A DNA stretch of 64,000 nt from Sisyra terminalis (lineage: Eukaryota > Arthropoda > Insecta > Neuroptera > Sisyridae): assembly GCA_958496175.1 (NCBI GenBank), contig OY292277.1, positions 44,093,050-44,157,049 of the forward strand, read 5' to 3'. Made by a program: the position numbers and the translations under genes. Position 1 is the stretch's first letter; each line of letters starts with the position of its first letter. Positions 24,738 through 36,535 of the stretch are shown here, piece after piece. The notes beneath the pieces were generated by a model. It was not told where the DNA came from. It saw only the letters and a list, made by a program, of their open reading frames with translations, and did not search any database.

Positions 24738-26115
24738 CATTCAATTATCCTTTTTAACTCATCCATTACAGTTTATTTAGGATCACTGTTTTTTTTTTTG
24801 TATTGTATCATTTACCAAAAAGAACTTTGTAGTCTCATGACCAGAGATTTATGTTTGTTACCAGAGATTTGTAACCAGAGATTTATGGATCCTTGCATAG
24901 TTGATTCTAATATTTTTTATGAGCAAAACTAAAAAGGGGTTTTGTGCTTTGCAAAACCATAGACGCCTCTCAAATGCATACGAATCTTAAGCTGTTGATT
25001 TTTTTTTATAAATTTCAATTTTATGATAATTTTTTTTTCCAAATCTATACCGATAACCTTAAAAATATTTGTCAGTAACAATTTATAGATTTTCCCAAGA
25101 TATCTAAAAACTTAAGACTTTTCTTTTAATCATCCAAAAATTAGGGTATTGATAAATTTTCCATTCAGGAAATCAATTTTCTTGAGCTGCGTTCGATTTT
25201 ACACGTACACATCAAAACCGTACCTCAACAATGGAAGAAAATCGAACCTTGAGCCTCACTAACTCAGCTGATTTCTTGTCCAACAAAATCGGCTTCTCCT
25301 ATCTTTCACCACTGCCCATTGTCTACTTAGTTGCAATCTACGCCATATCCGCCGGAAATGTGACAAATCTGTCCAAATGGACATTCGCGCGTCTATTATT
25401 TCCTTTTTACAACGAAAAAAAAATCAACCAACAACTTAACAAAAATATTCAATCAACTCCTCATCAATCACCAAATCTAATCTCACACTTAACAGTAACA
25501 GATAATACTTTCTATCTTTCAATAGCACCTGAATGGAATATAGAAATATATTTTTTTTTACTTTTGTATTTCGAAAACTCACAATCATTTGTAAAATTTA
25601 ACGGTTTTTACGAAACTTGATGTTTTTTATATGTTTGTTTATTGGCAAATGAATCATTGAAGAAGCCCAAAATATTACATCAGATCAGTGTTTGTTATAT
25701 TGATGAGGTATTATTATCAGCAATTCAATTGTAAGAGTTGTATGTCTTTCATTCAACAAATACACTTTTATAGGTACCCACATATACGTAAGAATGAAAT
25801 AACCGTAAAGTCGTGCGTGACTTCCATTACAAATTAATCTTATTTTCATTTGACTTAAAACACATTTATTTTGCTTTTAAATTTCAACAAGTTAATTTAA
25901 AAAAAAACAATAATTGTGATATTTCATCCATAAAACAATTAAATCAAGATTCTTAATTTAAAAATTTGTCATTAACATTCAGGGCCGTTAATAAAATTAT
26001 CTGGTTTTAGTGAAATGAAAAACAAGTCACTTATTGAATAAAAACTATAGTAGAAACTTAACGTAAATTTTTTTTTCAGAAACTATTATGAAAATTATTT
26101 TACACCTTTTTTTTA
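24738..26115. other. Noncoding DNA with an unrecognised 129-codon frame
   Basis: A plus frame at 25231-25620 encodes 129 residues. Its first ~65 codons are GC-richer than their surroundings and include a hydrophobic run (about residues 24-42). The rest is low-complexity. I recognise no family, see no clear splice donor and cannot tell a first exon from chance. A short tandem duplication of accagagattt lies at 24840-24885. Confidence 0.35.
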
Positions 26116-26119
26116 AATG

Positions 26120-26278
26120 TTATTTACCGTTGCTTTATAACTACTATGGGCTTAAGCGACTTTAGAGTTAATGAAAATCCGTAATTGAGAAATTTCAAAA
26201 AATTGCACGATATGAAGATCAAACCCAAAGTTTACCACTTTTGGAGCGACCACCTTGACCACTCGGTCACCAAAAAGC
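26120..26278 (-). repeat. tRNA-derived SINE copy
   Basis: On the minus strand the A-box region reads TGACCGAGTGGTCAAGGTGG, followed by a B-box-like GGTTTGATC. The body ends in a version of ctctaaagtcgcttaag and a gttataaagcaacgg tail. Confidence 0.75.
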
Positions 26279-26279
26279 A

Positions 26280-28505
26280 ATTTTTACAGCTTTTAGTTTA
26301 GTAAGACTGAATAATAATGTGGGACTCGGTTAGAAAATTAATTAGGTCATTGTTAAATGCATCTACGTAAATCACGATATAAAAATTTAACTATAAAAAA
26401 AAAAATAAGAAAATTTTAGAAGCCAGAAGTAATTAAGAAAGAACGTATTTTTGAAATACCCAGATAGATTTTCCCAAATAGATTCTCTGAGGGGCACGGT
26501 ACCTTAGGGAGGCCTAAACAAATGCCAAAGCGGGACGAGAGTTCAACAAATAAAAGACATTGTAATAGAAATTAAGGAATTTTTCTTAGAAATTAGAATA
26601 AGTTATGTCCTACATCGATTAGGCAACAAAACTTTAAATTTAGAATTTGTCGATTTATTTTTGTCAATCAATAGGAAATCATTTGTAGAGGTTTGTGAAA
26701 GAAAAGTAATTAATTAATAACATTTTTTCTAAATTTTCCTGCATTTTTGTTTTTCTGTACCACTAAAAACCCTATTTTCTTAAAATCTTTCTATATCAAT
26801 GACTAAATAATTAATTACTCGTAATTAACTAAATACAACTAAAAATTTTTGTCACTAACAAAACGAACTCATTCACAAACATCTACGAATGATTTTCCAT
26901 TGGTAGGCAAGAGAAAATTAAGGAAAATTCCAACCAAAAAATTTTGTTGCCTAATCTATAAGGGGTATAAGTTACATGGGTCAATTCCAATTACCTTACA
27001 AGGCTTCATCATCGGCAAATTTGTAATTTATTGTAGTTTGTTGACAATACAATTTTCTTGTCGCTCACTTGCATGTATATTATTTAATAATGGTAAACTT
27101 TCGGCAGTATATTTTAAAGATTTATCAAATTTTAGTATCAGTAACAAAAAATCAGCAATTTGAATCAAATGTTAAAAAAACGTTTAAAAAGCCTAAGCAA
27201 TGTAAAGAACCAAATTTTATCTAATTTATGTTTTTTTGAAAATAAATAGGTATAGAACAGACTAAAGTTTTCCAGAAAAATTTCACTTATCTTTTAGGGA
27301 ACTGAAAATTTAAAGAAGAGGAAAATTTTAAAGATACTAAATTATAAATAGTTTTATTTTCATTAACTATATACATAGTCGTCGAAAAAAGTGTTTTAGT
27401 TCCATTATTTTTTTGGAAGAAGTAACTAGAATCTGAAATACTTTTTAAAAGAAACTTTATCTTGTATAATAACTAAAAAAATAAATCAGATATTGAGATA
27501 TTGAGATACCGAGTGATTAGATATCTAACTTTATTATGTTTTTTTTTTCTATAAAATTCAATTTTAACTCTTTTATGATCTTCCATCGTTTTTAAAGGGT
27601 CCTACATTTACAGAGGTTTAGACTTACATATTTCTTTGCGAGGGAGGGTCACTCAATGTTAAATTTTTTTGCCAAAAGCTCAGTTCATTCCAACTAGCAC
27701 TAGTGTAGTACAGCCGATAACAACGAAAGCTAGATTTAAAAGCTTTAAACACCAACTTTGAATTTATTTATTTTATTCTTGAAATTTTACTCTACCTTAG
27801 GATTATTATTTAATTATATTATTATGTATTGGATTATTTTTTGGGAACTGAGACTGCCATAAGGGCGACACCGCTATGGTTTTCTCTTTCCTTAGTTAAT
27901 AAAGATATGAAATACATTACCATTACTAAAGTAAGAACATAGCAAATGACTTAAAAAGTACTTTTTTCATTAAAAATGTTACTTAAGATAAATATTTAAG
28001 TTCTTTTTTTTTAAAAGTAACTAGATTTCCAAAGTAAATTTGGATACTTTTCAAAAAAGTAACTTATCTAGATTATCTAGATACTTTTTACCAAAGTACC
28101 TTTCAAAGCATTAATTTTATATTAAATTTTTATTGAACTTATTTTGAATTTTAAAAATATAATGACAGATGCAACCAAAAATTGCCGAAAAGTTGCATTT
28201 TATGCAATTGCAACCTGTAGATTCAAGTATGATTTATATCACATTTCGGTTCCCTGTAGTTAATGCAGGACGAGTATAATTAATAGTAGGGACGGACGTT
28301 ACGGAGCTTCCGGAATTTCGGCTCCCAAAAGTAGGAACTTCCGTTTGATTTTCTACCATCAATCTTGATTTCGGCTGCAAAAATGTTAAAATCTTACTTA
28401 TATTTGTTTTTAACCCCCAACCTCTGTTCTTAGTGAAATTTGACAAAATTTCAACACTTTCCTCCCCTAAAGTACCTTACGTATTTAATGAGCAACTTTT
28501 AACTC
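26280..28505. other. Noncoding DNA
   Basis: The 104-codon plus frame at 26849-27163 and the minus frame at 28234-28446 have no recognisable content. The block 27840-27930 looks like the tail of an interspersed repeat but I cannot name it. Confidence 0.4.
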
Positions 28506-28518
28506 AAATCATCAGTGC

Positions 28519-28758
28519 CAAGGGCGGATTCAGGATTTTTTCTGGCGGGGGGCACAATATCATCTTTCATTTGCAAGAGCGTGAAAGAGATCGCGAAAAA
28601 AAATAGCAATTCCAGCTAGAAATAGGCTAAAGTTTCACTAATGTTCTTTCTGTTACTTTATTCATATATTTTCACAGTATGTACTGTTATCTCCACAGTA
28701 CACAAAAATAACCTGGGGGGGGGGCACGTGCCCCCGTGCTCCCCTAAATCAGCCCTTG
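28519..28758. mobile_element. hAT-type MITE with exact 8-bp target duplication
   Basis: The 240-bp element is flanked by atcagtgc at 28511-28518 and 28759-28766. Its ends are caagggcggatt and aatcagcccttg, and near one end stands a G run with gcacgtgcccccgtgc. There is no coding capacity. Confidence 0.85.
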
Positions 28759-28892
28759 ATCAGTGCTACACTATACGAGCAAAAATCAAAAATTTTGACT
28801 ACCAAAAAACAAAAAAGAAGAATCTAGGAAACTTTGAAATTTAGCATTGTTGGTATTCTTATCCATTTTATTATGCATTAATGATTCTTATT

Positions 28893-29421
28893 TTATGGAT
28901 ACTTTTTAATATTTGATGATTTTATTAAATTTTTATACAACGTTTCGCCACTTTCGCAGCTTCTTCAGGTACTACAAACAGACAGTAACAATATTACATA
29001 ATTAATACAATAAATACATTTAAACACATAATACACTTAATAAAATACCTCAATTATAAACATGAAATTTTTTAAATCCATGTAAAATATTTTTTTTCAT
29101 AATAATTCAAAAAATTTAAAAAATTTAAATAAACAATATTATAACTGAAGAAGCTGCGATGTTAGTTATAATATTGTTTATTTAAATTTTTTAAATTTAT
29201 TGAATTATTATGAAAAAAATTATTTTGAATGGATTTAAAAAATTCGATGTTTATAATTTAAGTATTTTATTAAGTGTATTATGTGTTTAAATGTATTTAT
29301 TGTATTAATTATGTAATATTGTTACTGTCTATTTGTAGTACCTGAAGAAGCCACGAAAGTGGCGAAACGTTGTATAAAAATTTAATAAAAACATCAAATA
29401 TTAAAAAGTATCCATAAAATT
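28893..29421. repeat. Palindromic element with paired hammerhead-like motifs
   Basis: The outer arms match as inverted repeats (tttatggatactttttaata against its complement at the right end). The right arm carries CTGAAGA (29342-29348), a perfect stem GCCAC-GAAA-GTGGC and GAAACGT (29364-29370). The left arm carries the minus-strand counterpart (28968-28940) with a mismatched stem II. A third partial copy lies near 29140. The motifs in the arms read outward. Confidence 0.75.
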
Positions 29422-29445
29422 TTAAATTTAGTAATGTAAAAGAAT

Positions 29446-29582
29446 TGGGCCTACTGGTGGCTGAGTGATCTAGGAAAGGACTCCAAAACTGATAGGTGAT
29501 GGGTTCGATCCTCATAACGAGGATCGATTAACCCTAGAGTCGCCAAAGAACTTAGTAGTTAAACAGCGATAGTAAATAACAA
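29446..29582 (+). repeat. tRNA-derived SINE copy
   Basis: The A-box-like tggtggctgagtgatctagg and the B-box ggttcgatcc are both clear, at spacing typical of a tRNA. The body ctagagtcgccaaagaactt follows. This is the copy with the best B-box. Confidence 0.8.
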
Positions 29583-29589
29583 TTAAAAA

Positions 29590-31260
29590 AAGAAAAAGAA
29601 TTGGAAAGACCAAATGGATAGATCACATTCTAAGAAAAAACGAGGACCTAGGAAAAGTTTAAAATCAATGAAGAAAAATAATTAGAATTCTAGATAGACA
29701 AAAGATTGGTAAAAAAAAAATAGGCAGAAAATAAGACCAAAGCTTAATAATTTGTTGTTAGTTAAAGTTGTAAAAAAAGTTTCAAAGAAAAACTTTTTCC
29801 ATTGAGCGATTTATATGTGTGAACGATAAGTGTTGATTATTACGACAGAGGCAACTCCTTTCTCGGCCATAAATAACACGGCGGTAATAAATAAGGGCAT
29901 TTTTTATGGAGGGGTTGCAAATTGTTGGTATGACTCATGAGTTTGTTTTTGAATGCGTATGTGTATAACATTGTGATTATATAAATGGATTGAGGATAAT
30001 TTTAGATCAACCTCAAGGGTCTCAACGAACAAGGCATTGCGAAGGTCGTTTTAAATGATGCAGCCGAGATCGATTATTACGTCCGAGTTGCTCACAACTT
30101 GGTTTGACCAAATTTGGATTTGTTCTTTCATATATTGTTACAATGTCAACGGTGTTAAAAGTGTTCAAAGGAAAAATTACGATCCTCAACTAATCGTATA
30201 TATGTATGGTACACTCGTACGTGTAGCCTATTCATACAAAAGACCTGTTTTCGACTGGCCAGAATTAATGGATTTCGAGCCAAGTAGGCGCTTTGTTATG
30301 AAAATTATGTTAAGTACGTTCAGTAAGCAAAGAACAGTTAGGTTTAGAGGTTTCCAGCGAGTCGTATATGTTGGAAATAATTAATTATTCTCCCGTCAGT
30401 GATTTATCAAATATTTTTCAAATTTCTGATACACTTTGGTAATCCTACGCTGTAATATTGCAGCAGTCGTTCCGTTCTATTCGGCCAGGTGTTGTGATTT
30501 TTCCCGCAATCGCCATAAACGCCTATCTGCACACAAATATCAGCGCAAATTTCTTCAGGTTTTGCAGGAAAATGCGGCGAACTTCCGCTCGCCATAGACC
30601 CACACGTTCCATTTCCAGCGACACAATAATAACATCTTATCACCACATTTACATCAACCACAAAGATGCAAAATGCAAAATGCAAAAGAAGAAAAAAACC
30701 CGAAAAGCCTTATCTGCCACAACCATTAACTTATGACTGTAATTATCCAGATGCGTACTTTCACGATCTTGTTAATTTGTCGTTAATGAGAAGCGCACGG
30801 CTACAGATTAATTCAATTAACCGTCATTACTACTTTCATCGCATAATTTTAATTAAACTATTATATTATATGGTGGTTACCTGGCTTGCCACTATTAATC
30901 GAATCATGGAAAAATTTGCAAACAATGGACGGGTAGAAAGGCCGAAATTGTCGAAATGATTTTCACATGAGATTGAAATTTTTCCGGATTGGATCTACTT
31001 TAGAAAGGTTTGGGAACCGATCGTAAATGGGAGAATCTTTCTGATATATGTGGGCATTTCTATTTTATTTTTAAACTTTTATTTTTTATCATCCAATAGC
31101 TCAGTGCAAATAAAATGAAAATAAAACCATAACAAAAATAAACTTCAGGAAAATCATTGTAATCCCAAACAAACATCTAACCAAAATCTTACAATTTAGA
31201 AAATTTAGGAACTTTTTACCATACTTTTATTTCGAAACTACTACGACAAAATATTATAGT
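29590..31260. other. Noncoding DNA with a GC-richer unique island (30000-30960)
   Basis: The island is not repetitive and stands out from its AT-rich surroundings. It holds open frames on both strands: plus 30055-30384 (109 codons) and minus 30685-30407 (92 codons). The minus frame is cysteine-rich, with CYYC and six-cysteine spacing vaguely like small secreted proteins, but it lacks the CC/CN end of Ly6 domains. A conserved regulatory element is as likely as an exon. Confidence 0.35.
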
Positions 31261-31263
31261 TAC

Positions 31264-32385
31264 CAGACTGGGCCAAAAAATCAACTGTTTATTTTTTTGA
31301 AAAGTATATCGTAGATATTGTTCAAGGTGACAAAAAAAAAATATTGGGAATTCAAAATAAGATTTTTTCCGCTGACTTTGAACAGTTATACTGTGTATAC
31401 AATATATAAAATATATTGCAGTCCAATTTATGTAGTATAATTCAACATAATAAAACTCAAATTTAATATAATAATATACAAATTTAATATAATAATATAT
31501 AAACTTAATATAATAATATATAAAAATCATACCACCACATCACATAGAAGTTACTGAGTGATCCAAACTACTTGATGACCACTGATTGCTTGCCAATCGA
31601 AATACGTATCTGGGAAATACGTCACGAATATTTTTGTTTGAACTTTTGTTCAAATTAATGTTGGTGGTATGATTTTTATATATTATTATATTAAGTTTAT
31701 ATACTTTTATTTTAAATTTGTATATTATTATATTAAATTTGTGTATTATTATAATAAATTTGTATATTATTATGTTAAATTATACTACAAAAATTGGACT
31801 GCAATATATTTTATATATTGTATACACAATATCGGGAAGGTTTGGGCCCTTAATATTTATTAAGTGGTTTATCATTTTGAATTTCAATTTTTTATTTATG
31901 CTTTCATTTTTGCGTCAATGCTGTCAAACTATCAAGGTAAAAAAAATCATCTGCACATATATTTATAGAAAATTAAATTCCCTAAAAAAATGGTCACTTT
32001 GAAAATTTTTGTCAGACACGCCGTTTCCGAATAATCAAGCTTCAGACATTGATATAATTTTTAGATTTATCTTGTTTATTTTGGAATTTTATAACTAACG
32101 AACAAAGAAATATATAGAAATAAAGAATATTGATTCTTGAAGGGAATTTAATGCTCTACAAAAAAGGTCTCATAACGTTTTTACATAAACTCACTTTTTC
32201 AAAAGTTATTCACAATTAAAGTTGAAGAAAAAATTAAATTATTGTTTTTTTTTTGTTGTTGAACCAATTTTGAAAGAGTGATTTTATATAAAAACATTAA
32301 CACCTTTTTTGTAAGCATTAAATTCCCTTCAAGAATCTATATTGTTCGTTTCTATATATTTATTTGTTCGTTAGTTATAAAATTC
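31264..32385. mobile_element. Truncated foldback element with a nested insertion
   Basis: From agactgggccaaaaaa at the left it matches the complete foldback element at 54305-55242 through its left arm and centre. It stops near 32385, within what would be the right arm. The 478-bp element at 31350-31827 is inserted in the left arm. Confidence 0.8.
31350..31827. mobile_element. 478-bp element with 10-bp target duplication and AT minisatellite arms
   Basis: It is flanked by aatattggga (31340-31349) and aatatcggga (31828-31837), a 10-bp duplication of host element sequence with one mismatch. It contains the ctgtgtatacaa inverted repeats of the copy at 5021. Between them are two arms of a ~24-bp repeat based on tttaatataataatata. 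The tyrosine-rich open frames here (31216-31530, 31669-31863) are products of that repeat, not proteins. Confidence 0.8.
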
Positions 32386-32389
32386 TGGA

Positions 32390-34495
32390 TCAAACCCTCT
32401 GAACTTTCAAAAGCTCAAAATATTTTAAGATACCATAAAATTATCATCAAACAGGATTCTCCAGAAAGGATTGAAAATTGAAGAAATTGAAGAGGTGGAT
32501 CACTCATAAGTTCTATTTAAGATTTACTAGCAAATCTGGGCAATCCCGAGAAAGAAGGTCCTCATAAAAAATCAATTTTCCACATAAGGTTTCCATTTGA
32601 TTTTTCCAGGTTTTCCCAACGATTTTTCTATACCAATTTTTTACCAAAATTTGCATTTTTTGTAAAATCTTAAATTTTGTGGAAATTCTTTTGCCATCAA
32701 ACATATGGTGGGCACGTTAACGCTACAACATCCAGAATAATCCATATCCTCATTTTAAATCCCTTTGGATTAATTATTATTACTTTTGCCAATATTATTG
32801 AATGATATTGATAGAATATAATGTCTTATACTCTTTCGGTCTCTTGAAGACCCAGAAAAATATTCAGATTTCCAATTTTCTCATTAAAAATCAGTTTCCA
32901 TCACATGCTGCACAAAACGTCGATATAAATTGATTCCACCCCTCTATTTTTACACCCCTGATCCCTTTAATACCGCAAAAAAATATGTAAACAAATTTTT
33001 TTTTGGAAATCAATTTTTTTAAAGAAATAATTGTAGTTAGTTTCTTTAAATAATCCTGCAATCCAATGAAAAACCTCCAATCAAAAATCGTTTCTTACTT
33101 CTAAGGGCAAACTACAATTAAATTATTAACCCAATATGTTAAAGCTATACTTTTGTAAATATTCAGCAAATGTTTTGTTCACTTATTCTTCAGTTATTTT
33201 ACCATAACTTTTGTAACTCAAAATTTCTTTGGTTTATTTAAAATTATAACACTCAAAAGTTTTATAAGAAAGTATCAAATTATGGCTATCTTGAGGGCTT
33301 ATTTGTCAAGCGATGATTACAAAAGTTAGATTACATGATACAAAAACGTGATTGTTATTCTATGTATTTCTTTGTATATTTATCAGCTATGTCTTAATCG
33401 AGCGATAAAGATGTCAATTTGTTTGAAACAAATCACACACATTATAATAATAGTGTGATTATTTAATGATTTTCTCGCATGCAAAAACGTCAATTTGAAC
33501 GGTGGACTTATTCCAGTATTCCAGTTTTCTGATGCTGAACCACTGTATAGAATGCTCTCGATCCGTAGGTCGATTAACTTTTCGAAATAAACACATTAGT
33601 TGAATGTAAAAAAATTAAAGATATAGTACTGAGTATGTTATTAGTTAGATAGTCTTTCTAGTAATGTAATATTCGTCACACGATCGAAATATTTGAACGA
33701 ATTCCAAGCGATGACTCATCGAATGTACTTCTAATAGGAAGTATTTTCTTCAGGTAGCCAAGCGAGGAAGTCTTAATCATAAAATAAATGTGAGATTTAA
33801 TTGAATTCGAGCCGAAAAAGTTTGAAACTTAATATGAATTTTTGGTTGTAACGAGCAAATTTACATTCTATATGGAAAAATCAACCTTCGTTTGTTTAGT
33901 AACTTTTGGAAAATTTTCTCGACGTAGGCTGATAATTTTTTACGAGTAAATTGTCGAGATCTAGCAGATAGGGAAAGAGATTTGGTTACGATTTATGAGG
34001 TAAATGTCGAAATTGCGGGAGAAATTCGTACCCAAGATAATGTCCATTTTTTTGGGACTAAGTGACCACAAATTTCGGCCTACGATTCGGAAAAGTATGG
34101 ATCGAGATGGAGGTATTGTGGTGGTTGGTGTGTTGAAATGAGATGCGGACTACCGTTATTGGAATGGATTGATTTGTGGTCCAAGCAAACGTTATTGGAA
34201 CATTCCATATTTGAATGAATGAGTCATGATGGAGTCGTGCAGAGCTAGATTTGGACTATTCGTTCGATTTTTTGCGTACTTGGTTTTTATTTGTTTCTTT
34301 TTTGCGTTTGAAGTTCGGTTTTAATTTAATGCTCAAATAGAAGCCAGACAATTCAAGCGATTAAAAGAAAAATTCAGATGATACCGTTATTCTTGAATTC
34401 ATACCTATTAGATAACTTTGATTCTTGAGAGGGATTCCCAGTAAAGAAGTCCAGAGACCACTTCCATTGATTATCCACTCCTTTTGTTATGATAT
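32390..34495. other. Noncoding DNA, unique in 33340-34330
   Basis: No gene is recognised. The part 33340-34330 is non-repetitive and less AT-rich than its surroundings, which would suit a conserved intronic or regulatory region. Confidence 0.4.
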
Positions 34496-34501
34496 ATATA
34501 T

Positions 34502-35472
34502 TAGGGTGGGTCAAAAAAATCGATTATTTTTTTTTACAAGTGACGCGTAAATGGGTTGCTAGACACCTTAAAAAAATTCTCACCAAGTATGAGCTCTTAA
34601 TTTTAATAGGAAGATCCTCCGCATCGCAGTTTTGTATTTTTTTCTCAGTCCAATAGAAAAAAATTCATGCCTCATCATTTATCGATTGTACAGAAAAATG
34701 TTTTGAAAGAATTTTTTAGGAAATTTAATGCTCTACAAAAAAGGTATTCTATATTTTTTCCGTAAGCCGCACCATTTGAAAGATATTAAGGTTTTAATTT
34801 TGATTATTTTAAGATAAATTTCATTTTTGTTTATGATTTTATAACTCGACAATAAATGACTCTTATACAATGCGCAATACAAATTTTTGTTGGAAATTAA
34901 CTGCTCTATAAAAATGGTTTCTTATGTTTTGACGATTAAATTAACCGTTCGAAAGATATTCATCATCAAACTTTCATGTGTACGGGTTTTAAAAGTTTTT
35001 GATGAGATATTTGAAAAATTTCAATTTAATTTATAATTTTTGAGAGAATTTTAGTTTTTATCAACTGAGAAACTTCAAAATATTTTTCAAGTTTTTTTTT
35101 TATGCTTAAGTAATACTTAAGCATAAATTTATAAAATTCATAATTAAAATTGAAATTTGTCTTAAAATAATCAAAATTAAAACCTTAATATCTTTCAAAT
35201 GATGAGGCTTACGGAAAAAATATGGAATACCTTTTTTGTAGAGCATTAAATTTCCTAAAAAATTCTTTCAAAACATTTTTCTGTACAATCGATAAATGAT
35301 GAGGTATGAATTTTTTTCTATTGGACTGAGAAAAAAATACAAAACTGCGATGCGGAGGATTTTCCTGTTAAAATTAAGAGCTCATACTTGGTGAGAATTT
35401 TTTTAAGGTGTCTAGCAACCCATTTACGCGTCACTTGTAAAAAAAAATAATCGATTTTTTTGACCCACTCTA
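34502..35472. mobile_element. 971-bp foldback element, 8-bp target duplication
   Basis: Terminal inverted repeats of about 340 bp start tagggtgggtcaaaaaaatc and end with the complement. The flanks are atatatat (34494-34501) and atttatat (35473-35480), an 8-bp duplication with one mismatch. The interior contains the hairpin ttatgcttaagtaatacttaa at about 35101. No coding frame is present. Confidence 0.85.
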
Positions 35473-35766
35473 ATTTATATGATATATAAACTTAATCTTT
35501 CCAAATAATTGATAAGATAGTTCAATTTAATACAATATTCAGGTCAATAGAGATTTTTAAGGAAATAACACTAGAAATATGAAAAACATTTTTTTCCAAA
35601 CTTCTCCTTAAGTCTTTAACGTCCATAATTTCAAAGTAAAATAATTTTATTAGTTTTTAAAAATTATCATTAGACAAAGTTATAGTCTTCTTGATCCACA
35701 GTTCAAATGATTCTATGATTACAGCAAATACTCTTAACTCAAATATTTTCAATTTTACTTATTATA

Positions 35767-35938
35767 CATGCTTTAGTTTATAGGACTTCATTTTACAGGC
35801 TATCTTTATTTCTTTTGCTGTAAAGTATGCTTCATAAGAATTGGTGATCTCCTTAAGAAAATCCACATAATTATTGCACAATCCCGGATTGCCATCATTA
35901 GCTTTAAATTTAATTGTGAAAAATAAATTATCTTAATG
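35767..35938 (-). pseudogene. Unrecognised coding-like remnant (57 codons)
   Basis: A minus-strand frame reads FFTIKFKANDGNPGLCNNYV, then DFLKEITNSYEAYFTAKEIK, and ends in a stop at 35767. Amino-acid composition looks protein-like (mixed charges, few low-complexity runs), unlike neighbouring frames. I do not recognise the family. It could be a decayed transposon or virus-derived gene. Confidence 0.3.
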
Positions 35939-35939
35939 C

Positions 35940-36530
35940 TAAAATAACTTTTAGTCGCTAAAAACGCTGGTGCTATTTCCAAATTTTATTGATTCGATAT
36001 ATTGGATGAAGCCTATCATTTGTAGTATGTAATAAATGCAATTGCTATGAGCCTTATACTTACATTCAATCTTCATCAACAAGAAAATTAAATCTATCAT
36101 CCTATTAAATTTGAACCAAATCTGTGATCCCAAAATCTTGCATTTTCCGAGTAAGAAAAGCGCATTAACATTCTTTAAATTATCGAGAAGTAATAAGGGT
36201 TGCACATAACAATTGCAACGAAATCCAGCTAGAATTATCAAGGGTGGAAAATGACTATAGTTCTGATTTTTTTTATACTTTACCATAAGTTTCTATATGC
36301 CGACTTAGAAGTTGATCTAGAGTTTTACTCAATGAAACCATTGTATTTAGTTTTTATTATTATTTTATTATTTATTTACTTCTTACAGTAATAACTTAGA
36401 AATTATTTAACTCCAATAAATTTATGCACTTTCAAAAGAAAACACAATATCCATAGAATGGAAAAATTTTAAATTTAGATGAAAAAAAAACTTTGAGTTA
36501 TAAACAGCTCAAAAATTTCTTTATGGTTTA
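35940..36530. other. Noncoding DNA
   Basis: A minus frame of 111 codons at 35951-36286 has no recognisable domain. Nothing else is visible. Confidence 0.35.
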
Positions 36531-36535
36531 AAGCT

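Noticed and set aside
25231..25620. 129-codon plus frame as a membrane protein gene
   Set aside because: The second half is low-complexity AT-rich sequence, no family is recognised and no splice or polyadenylation signal supports it.
30407..30685. Cysteine-rich minus-strand frame as a Ly6/uPAR-like secreted protein
   Set aside because: It has CYYC near the start but lacks the CC-x4-CN end and the cysteine spacing of Ly6 domains. There is no convincing signal peptide or polypyrimidine tract at the possible acceptor.
31216..31863. Tyrosine/isoleucine-rich open frames
   Set aside because: They are translations of a ~24-bp AT minisatellite inside an inserted element.
35951..36286. 111-codon minus frame as a gene
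   Set aside because: No recognisable domain, AT-driven residue composition and no splice context.
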